From: Streptomyces lincolnensis
GTDB taxonomy: Bacteria; Actinomycetota; Actinomycetes; Streptomycetales; Streptomycetaceae
Length of the DNA stretch: 64,000 bases
Assembly (NCBI RefSeq): GCF_021173675.1
Contig: NZ_JAIHON010000014.1
Coordinates: forward strand, 62,001 to 126,000
Direction: 5' to 3'
How positions within the stretch are numbered: the stretch's first letter is position 1; each line of letters begins with the position of its first letter. The notes below the pieces were generated by a model, which made no database searches, was not told where the DNA came from, and saw only the letters and a program-made list of their open reading frames with translations. Shown one piece after another: positions 60,358 through 64,000 of this stretch. The position numbers and the translations under genes are program-made.

Positions 60358-60696
60358 ATGGGCTGGGTAACCGACTGGAGTGCGCAGGCGGCCTGCCGCA
60401 CTACCGATCCGGATGAACTGTTTGTTCAGGGAGCAGCGCAGAACAGGGCCAAGGCGGTGTGCACCGGTTGCCCGGTGCGTACGGAGTGCCTGGCCGATGC
60501 GCTGGACAACCGCGTCGAGTTCGGCGTGTGGGGAGGGATGACGGAGCGGGAGCGCCGCGCACTGCTGCGCAGGCGGCCGACTGTCACTTCATGGCGCCGA
60601 CTTCTGGAGACCGCGCGCACGGAGTACGAGCGGGGGGCCGGGATTCTGCCCCTCGACGATGACGAGGTGTACGAGAACTATGCGGCGGTGAGCTGA
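60358..60696 (+). CDS. wblA: WhiB-like iron-sulfur regulator WblA
   Basis: WblA is a 112-aa [4Fe-4S] transcription factor that represses early secondary metabolism and is needed for sporulation in Streptomyces. The four cluster cysteines are Cys13, Cys35, Cys38 and Cys44 (AACRTTDPDELF ... VCTGCPVRTECL), followed by the GVWGG turn (56-60) and the basic RRALLRRRPTVTSWRRLLETARTEYERG that contacts DNA. ATG 60358 (MGWVTDWSAQ) gives the length I recall for S. coelicolor WblA; GTG 60301 would add 19 residues. It is next to the ArsA pair as in other Streptomyces. Confidence 0.95.
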   Translation: MGWVTDWSAQAACRTTDPDELFVQGAAQNRAKAVCTGCPVRTECLADALDNRVEFGVWGGMTERERRALLRRRPTVTSWRRLLETARTEYERGAGILPLDDDEVYENYAAVS

Positions 60697-60790
60697 GGGG
60701 CTGAGGGGTACACCGCTCGGCTTCTCTGGGCTTGCGGCCTTGGGCCGGGGGCTTGTGCCGGGGGCTTGTGCCGGGGGCTTGTGCCTTGGG

Positions 60791-62167
60791 TCAGGCGTCC
60801 GTCTCCGGTAGTTCCGGGCGGCCCGCCGCGAGGCGGTCACCGATGTCCCGCAGTCCCGCGAGGTCATGGACATCGCCGGGCAGCGCGGCCACTTCGGCCA
60901 CCGCCACCTCCGGGTGGAGCGCGGTGAAGCGGTCACGCGTGCGCTGCTCGCGGGAGAGCAGTCGCATACGGTCGGCGTGCAGTCTCAGCAGGCCTGCGGT
61001 GAGTTGTTCGACGGTGCGGTCCGGGTCGACGGGGGAGTCGGGCTCGGATGCGGGAGATTCTGGAACTGCGGCTGATTCTGGAACTGCGGCTGGTTCTGAA
61101 CTGCCGTACGTGTCGGGAGAGTTACGAAGTCCAGCTTTCCCGCCGTCCTGATCGACAATGCGGGGCTCTTCAAGATTTTCCGCGGCGGCGAGTGCCCGCT
61201 CGGCCGACAGCCGGGCGGCGCCGCTGCCGTGGACACGGTTGAGTACCAGCCCCGCCAGCGGCATGTCCTCCGCCGCCAGCCGCTCCACGAAGTACGCGGC
61301 CTCCCGCAGCGCGTCCCGCTCCGGCGCCGCCACCACCAGGAACGCGGTGCCGGGCGCCTGGAGCAGCTTGTACGTCGCGTCCGCCCGGGTGCGGAAGCCG
61401 CCGAACGTCGTGTCCATCGCGGCCACGAAGGTCTGCACGTCCTTGAGCAGCTGGCCGCCCAGCAGCTTGCCCAGGGTGCCCGTCATCATCGACATCCCGA
61501 CGTTCAGGAACTTCATCCCCGCGCGTCCGCCCAGCTTCGCCGGGGCCGTCAGCAGCCGGATCAGCCGGCCGTCCAGGAAGGATCCGAGCCGCTTCGGCGC
61601 GTCCAGGAAGTCGAGGGCGGAGCGGGACGGCGGGGTGTCGACGACGATCAGGTCCCATTCGTCGCGTGCCCGAAGCTGCCCGAGCTTCTCCATCGCCATG
61701 TACTCCTGCGTGCCCGCGAAGCCCGCCGAGAGCGACTGGTAGAACGGGTTGCCCAGGATCGCTGCCGCCCGCTCGCGGTCCGCGTGCGCCTCGACGATCT
61801 CGTCGAACGTGCGCTTCATGTCGAGCATCATGGCGTGCAGCTCGCCGCTCGCGGAGTCGTCGAGGCCCTTCACCCGGCGCGGCACGTTGTCCAGCGAGTC
61901 GATGCCCATCGACTGGGCGAGCCTACGGGCCGGGTCGATGGTGAGCACGACGACCTTGCGGCCCCGCTCGGCGGCCCTGAGGCCCAGTGCCGCCGCCGTG
62001 GTCGTCTTGCCGACGCCGCCCGAGCCGCAGCACACCACGATGCGGGTCTTCGGGTCGTCGATCAGGGGGTCGAGGTCCAGCGTGCGGGCGGGGGAGAGGT
62101 GGTGGCGGGTGCCGTCCTGGGCGTGGCGGGAGCTGTCCTTGGTCTCCTTGGCCGGGTCCGGACTCAT
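60791..62167 (-). CDS. ArsA/GET3-family ATPase (second of pair)
   Basis: A 458-aa P-loop ATPase of the ArsA group. The deviant Walker A CCGSGGVGKTTTAAALG, switch I region VVVLTIDPARRLAQSMG and Walker B LIVVDTPPSRSALDFL are all present, then AGLVLNRVHGSG. A Ser/Pro/Glu stretch with short repeats (AAVPESAAVPES) interrupts the protein near residue 370 before a helical C-terminus with HADRMRLLSREQRTRDRF. Its ATG overlaps the first ATPase stop by ATGA; actinobacteria encode this pair together. Role unknown; not linked to arsenic genes here. Confidence 0.9.
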   Translation of the reverse strand: MSPDPAKETKDSSRHAQDGTRHHLSPARTLDLDPLIDDPKTRIVVCCGSGGVGKTTTAAALGLRAAERGRKVVVLTIDPARRLAQSMGIDSLDNVPRRVKGLDDSASGELHAMMLDMKRTFDEIVEAHADRERAAAILGNPFYQSLSAGFAGTQEYMAMEKLGQLRARDEWDLIVVDTPPSRSALDFLDAPKRLGSFLDGRLIRLLTAPAKLGGRAGMKFLNVGMSMMTGTLGKLLGGQLLKDVQTFVAAMDTTFGGFRTRADATYKLLQAPGTAFLVVAAPERDALREAAYFVERLAAEDMPLAGLVLNRVHGSGAARLSAERALAAAENLEEPRIVDQDGGKAGLRNSPDTYGSSEPAAVPESAAVPESPASEPDSPVDPDRTVEQLTAGLLRLHADRMRLLSREQRTRDRFTALHPEVAVAEVAALPGDVHDLAGLRDIGDRLAAGRPELPETDA

Positions 62168-63141
62168 GACATCCCCTGTTCCCGCAGTTCGGTGGCGAGT
62201 TCGTACAGGCCCGCCAGATCCATGCCCTCGGCGAGCAGCGGCAGTTCGTGCAGCGGCAGGCCCAGCTCGCCCAGGACGGCCCGCTGCTCGTGCTCCAGCG
62301 TGTACCGCTCGGCGTACTCCTCGGCCTGGGCGAGGAGCGGGGCCACCAGGCGCTCGGCCTGGCCGCCGCGCCGGGCACCGCCGAGGCCGGCTGCCGACAG
62401 TGACTGTGCGAGGGAGGAACGAGCCGTGCCCCGCACGAGTTCCAGATCGGTCGCGTCCAACACCTCCGGCCGCACCATGTTCACCATGATCCGGCCCACC
62501 GGCAGCCGGGCCGCCCGTAGTTCGGCGATCCCGTCCGCCGTCTCCTGGACGGGCATCTCCTCCAGGAGCGTCACCAGATGGACGGCCGTCTCGGACGACT
62601 TCAGCACCCGCATGACCGCCTGCGCCTGGTTGTGTATCGGGCCGATCTTGGCGAGTCCCGCGACCTCGTCGTTGACGTTCAGGAAGCGGGTGATACGGCC
62701 CGTGGGGGGTGCGTCCATGACGACGTAGTCGTAGGCGAAGCGGCCGGACTTGTCCTTCCGGCGGACCGCCTCGCACGCCTTGCCCGTCAGGAGCACGTCC
62801 CTGAGGCCGGGGGCGATGGTGGTGGCGAAGTCGATCGCGCCCAGCTTTTTGAGGGCCCTGCCGGCGCCGCCCAGCTTGTAGAACATCTGGAGGTAGTCCA
62901 AAAGGGCCAGTTCGGGGTCGATGGCCAGTGCGTACACCTCCCCGCCCCCGGGAGCGACGGCGATCTTCCGCTCCTCATAAGGCAGCGCTTCCGTTTCGAA
63001 GAGCTGCGCGATGCCCTGGCGGCCCTCCACCTCGACGAGAAGCGTCCGCTTCCCCTCGGTGGCGAGGGCCAGCGCGAGGGCGGCGGCGACCGTGGTCTTT
63101 CCGGTCCCGCCCTTGCCGCTGACGACCTGGAGCCTGCTCAC
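62164..63141 (-). CDS. ArsA/GET3-family ATPase (first of pair)
   Basis: A 325-aa deviant-Walker ATPase: VVSGKGGTGKTTVAAALALALA at residues 6-27, LLVEVEGRQGIAQLFE, VVMDAPPTGRITRFLN (Walker B/switch II) and GRIMVNMVRPEVLD. The pattern is that of ArsA/Get3-like dimeric ATPases that move cargo or proteins to partners. Start GTG 63141 has no ribosome-binding site and a TACGCT sequence about 10 bases upstream, so it may be leaderless. Together with the next gene it forms one operon, divergent from the DUF4177-like gene. Confidence 0.9.
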   Translation of the reverse strand: MSRLQVVSGKGGTGKTTVAAALALALATEGKRTLLVEVEGRQGIAQLFETEALPYEERKIAVAPGGGEVYALAIDPELALLDYLQMFYKLGGAGRALKKLGAIDFATTIAPGLRDVLLTGKACEAVRRKDKSGRFAYDYVVMDAPPTGRITRFLNVNDEVAGLAKIGPIHNQAQAVMRVLKSSETAVHLVTLLEEMPVQETADGIAELRAARLPVGRIMVNMVRPEVLDATDLELVRGTARSSLAQSLSAAGLGGARRGGQAERLVAPLLAQAEEYAERYTLEHEQRAVLGELGLPLHELPLLAEGMDLAGLYELATELREQGMS

Positions 63142-63224
63142 GTATTCGAGCGTAACCAGTTGGCGGCCGGACTAAGCAGGAGGCTGTGGATAACGGGGGC
63201 GTGGGGTGGGTGTGGGGCAGCGGC

Positions 63225-63230
63225 TAAAGT
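63225..63230 (+). promoter_or_regulatory. Likely -10 of a leaderless transcript
   Basis: TAAAGT lies 7 nt before the ATG at 63238, the spacing expected when the transcript starts at the start codon. No Shine-Dalgarno is present. Confidence 0.5.
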
Positions 63231-63237
63231 CGGCCGC

Positions 63238-63399
63238 ATGACCAAGAAGTGGGAATACGCGACTGTGCCGCTGCTCGTCCATGCCACGAAGCAGATTCTG
63301 GACACCTGGGGCGAGGACGGGTGGGAGCTCGTGCAGGTCGTGCCCGGGCCGAACAACCCCGAGCAGCTTGTGGCCTACCTCAAGCGGGAGAAGGCGTGA
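63238..63399 (+). CDS. DUF4177-like small protein
   Basis: A 53-aa protein (KKWEYATVPLLVHATKQILDTWGEDGWELVQVV...YLKREKA). The WEYxTVPL...NxWGEDGWELVxV pattern is the one seen in DUF4177 and related small proteins. It overlaps the RidA gene by GTGA, so both are translated together. Function unknown. Confidence 0.85.
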   Translation: MTKKWEYATVPLLVHATKQILDTWGEDGWELVQVVPGPNNPEQLVAYLKREKA

Positions 63400-63866
63400 G
63401 CGGCGCGGTCGAGGCGCGGTTGGCCGAGTTGGGGCTGACGTTGCCGGAGGTTGTGCCTCCGCTTGCCGCGTACCAGCCTGCCGTGCTCAGTGGGGTGTAC
63501 GTGTACACCGCCGGGCAGCTTCCGATGGTGGAGGGCAAGCTGCCCGTCACCGGGAAGGTGGGGGCGGAGGTCACGCCGGAGGAGGCCAAGGAGCTGGCGC
63601 GTACGTGTGCGCTGAATGCTCTGGCCGCGGTGAAGTCCGTCGCCGGTGATCTGGACCGGATCGCTCGTGTCGTGAAGGTCGTGGGGTTCGTCGCCTCGGC
63701 CTCCGACTTCACGGGGCAGCCGGGGGTTGTGAACGGCGCGAGTGAGCTGCTCGCCGAGGTGCTGGGCGAGAAGGGTGTCCACGCGCGGAGCGCTGTGGGG
63801 GTGGCTGTGCTGCCGCTCGACGCGCCGGTTGAGGTCGAGGTGCAGGTGGAGCTGGCCGGGGCGTGA
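63396..63866 (+). CDS. RidA/YjgF-family protein
   Basis: A 156-aa protein of the longer YjgF/Rid type: GLTLPEVVPPLAAYQPAVLSGVYVYTAGQLPMVEGKLPVTGKVG, EEAKELARTCALNALAAVKSVAGDLDRI, VVGFVASASDFTGQPGVVNGASELLAEVLGEKGVHARSAVGVAVLPLDAPVEVEVQVEL. RidA proteins deaminate reactive enamine/imine intermediates; this subgroup lacks the usual catalytic Arg context (here HARSAVGV), which should be checked. The GTG start overlaps the previous stop (GTGA). Confidence 0.92.
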   Translation: MSGAVEARLAELGLTLPEVVPPLAAYQPAVLSGVYVYTAGQLPMVEGKLPVTGKVGAEVTPEEAKELARTCALNALAAVKSVAGDLDRIARVVKVVGFVASASDFTGQPGVVNGASELLAEVLGEKGVHARSAVGVAVLPLDAPVEVEVQVELAGA

Positions 63867-63911
63867 TGCCTGCGGCGCGCTGTGCGGCTCCGGTGGGGGC
63901 GTGCGTAGCGC

Positions 63912-64000
63912 CTACGGTTGTGGGGTGGGTCGGGGCCGGGGCGGGGGGTCTCCGTCCTCGGTCCGGCGGAACTGTGTCTCCGGATAGTACTGCGTGTCGG
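63912..64000 (-). CDS. 3' end of a further minus-strand gene
   Basis: Reading in from the right edge, a frame gives DTQYYPETQFRRTEDGDPPP and then RPRPTPQP before a TAG (complement of 63912-63914). The composition is sensible for a hydrophilic C-terminal tail and the frame is open to the edge. Too short to name; it is convergent with the RidA gene. Confidence 0.5.
   Translation of the reverse strand, partial: DTQYYPETQFRRTEDGDPPPRPRPTPQP

Overview
The window is chromosomal DNA of a Streptomyces. GC content is very high, with G or C at most third codon positions and frequent GTG/TTG starts. It encodes WblA, an ArsA-type ATPase pair, a WhiJ-type DUF5753/DUF397 remnant, DUF5994 proteins, many Tat/Sec-exported proteins and two receptor-like Ser/Thr kinases. 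From memory, the order purA ... ybaB-recR-DUF5063 ... lysC-asd-sigma factor ... wblA-ArsA pair matches the S. coelicolor core region running from about SCO3629 (purA) down through SCO3618 (recR), SCO3615/3614 (ask/asd) to SCO3579 (wblA). That synteny was not checked by alignment.

Left part (1-17.5 kb): the 3' end of an ethanolamine ammonia-lyase operon (eutBC), a DAG-kinase-like gene divergent from purA, an exported 5'-nucleotidase, a small secreted protein, a GntR/aminotransferase pair, a DJ-1/MarR operon with a double operator, a Ser/Thr kinase, an exported M28 peptidase, a SLATT protein, and a ybaB-recR-DUF5063-repeat-protein run of tightly packed genes.

Accessory patch 1 (17.6-20.8 kb): a membrane protein with an SVAAGG-type repeat module, a truncated second module, a 5'-truncated DUF5753 regulator fused at DNA level to that module, DUF397, a structured leader, a winged-helix/zinc-ribbon gene and a Uma2-type nuclease. 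It looks like an old recombination scar.

Middle (20.8-44.6 kb): TauE/SafE permease, an OmpR-type two-component system, lysC-asd (aspartate pathway, with a probable internal start for the beta subunit), an ECF SigE-family sigma factor coupled to a membrane protein, SURF1, S9 peptidase, an RCK-type NAD-binding membrane protein divergent from a permease pair, an XRE regulator divergent from an NQO-type flavoprotein, a second Ser/Thr kinase, a LysR/serine-hydrolase pair, a lipoprotein esterase and a glycosyltransferase.

Accessory patch 2 (44.8-54.3 kb): a 1358-aa STAND NTPase with 14 WD40 blades. Its long upstream region carries a perfect 17-bp inverted repeat and two short-period repeat arrays. 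Then come a coupled pair of unknown genes, truncated small stress-type genes (PRC barrel, hydrophobic peptide), and two DUF5994 genes plus an opposite-strand DUF5994 relic. The patch ends at a tRNA-Pro(CGG).

Right part (54.4-64 kb): Pr6Pr membrane protein, a 26-bp minisatellite, metallophosphoesterase, YqeY-like protein, an AT-rich stand-alone LuxR-type regulator, a bifunctional penicillin-binding protein, wblA behind a 0.5-kb palindrome-rich control region, two ArsA-family ATPases, a DUF4177-like protein, a RidA-family protein, and the 3' end of a further minus-strand gene. No CRISPR array, IS element, prophage, rRNA or riboswitch was recognised.
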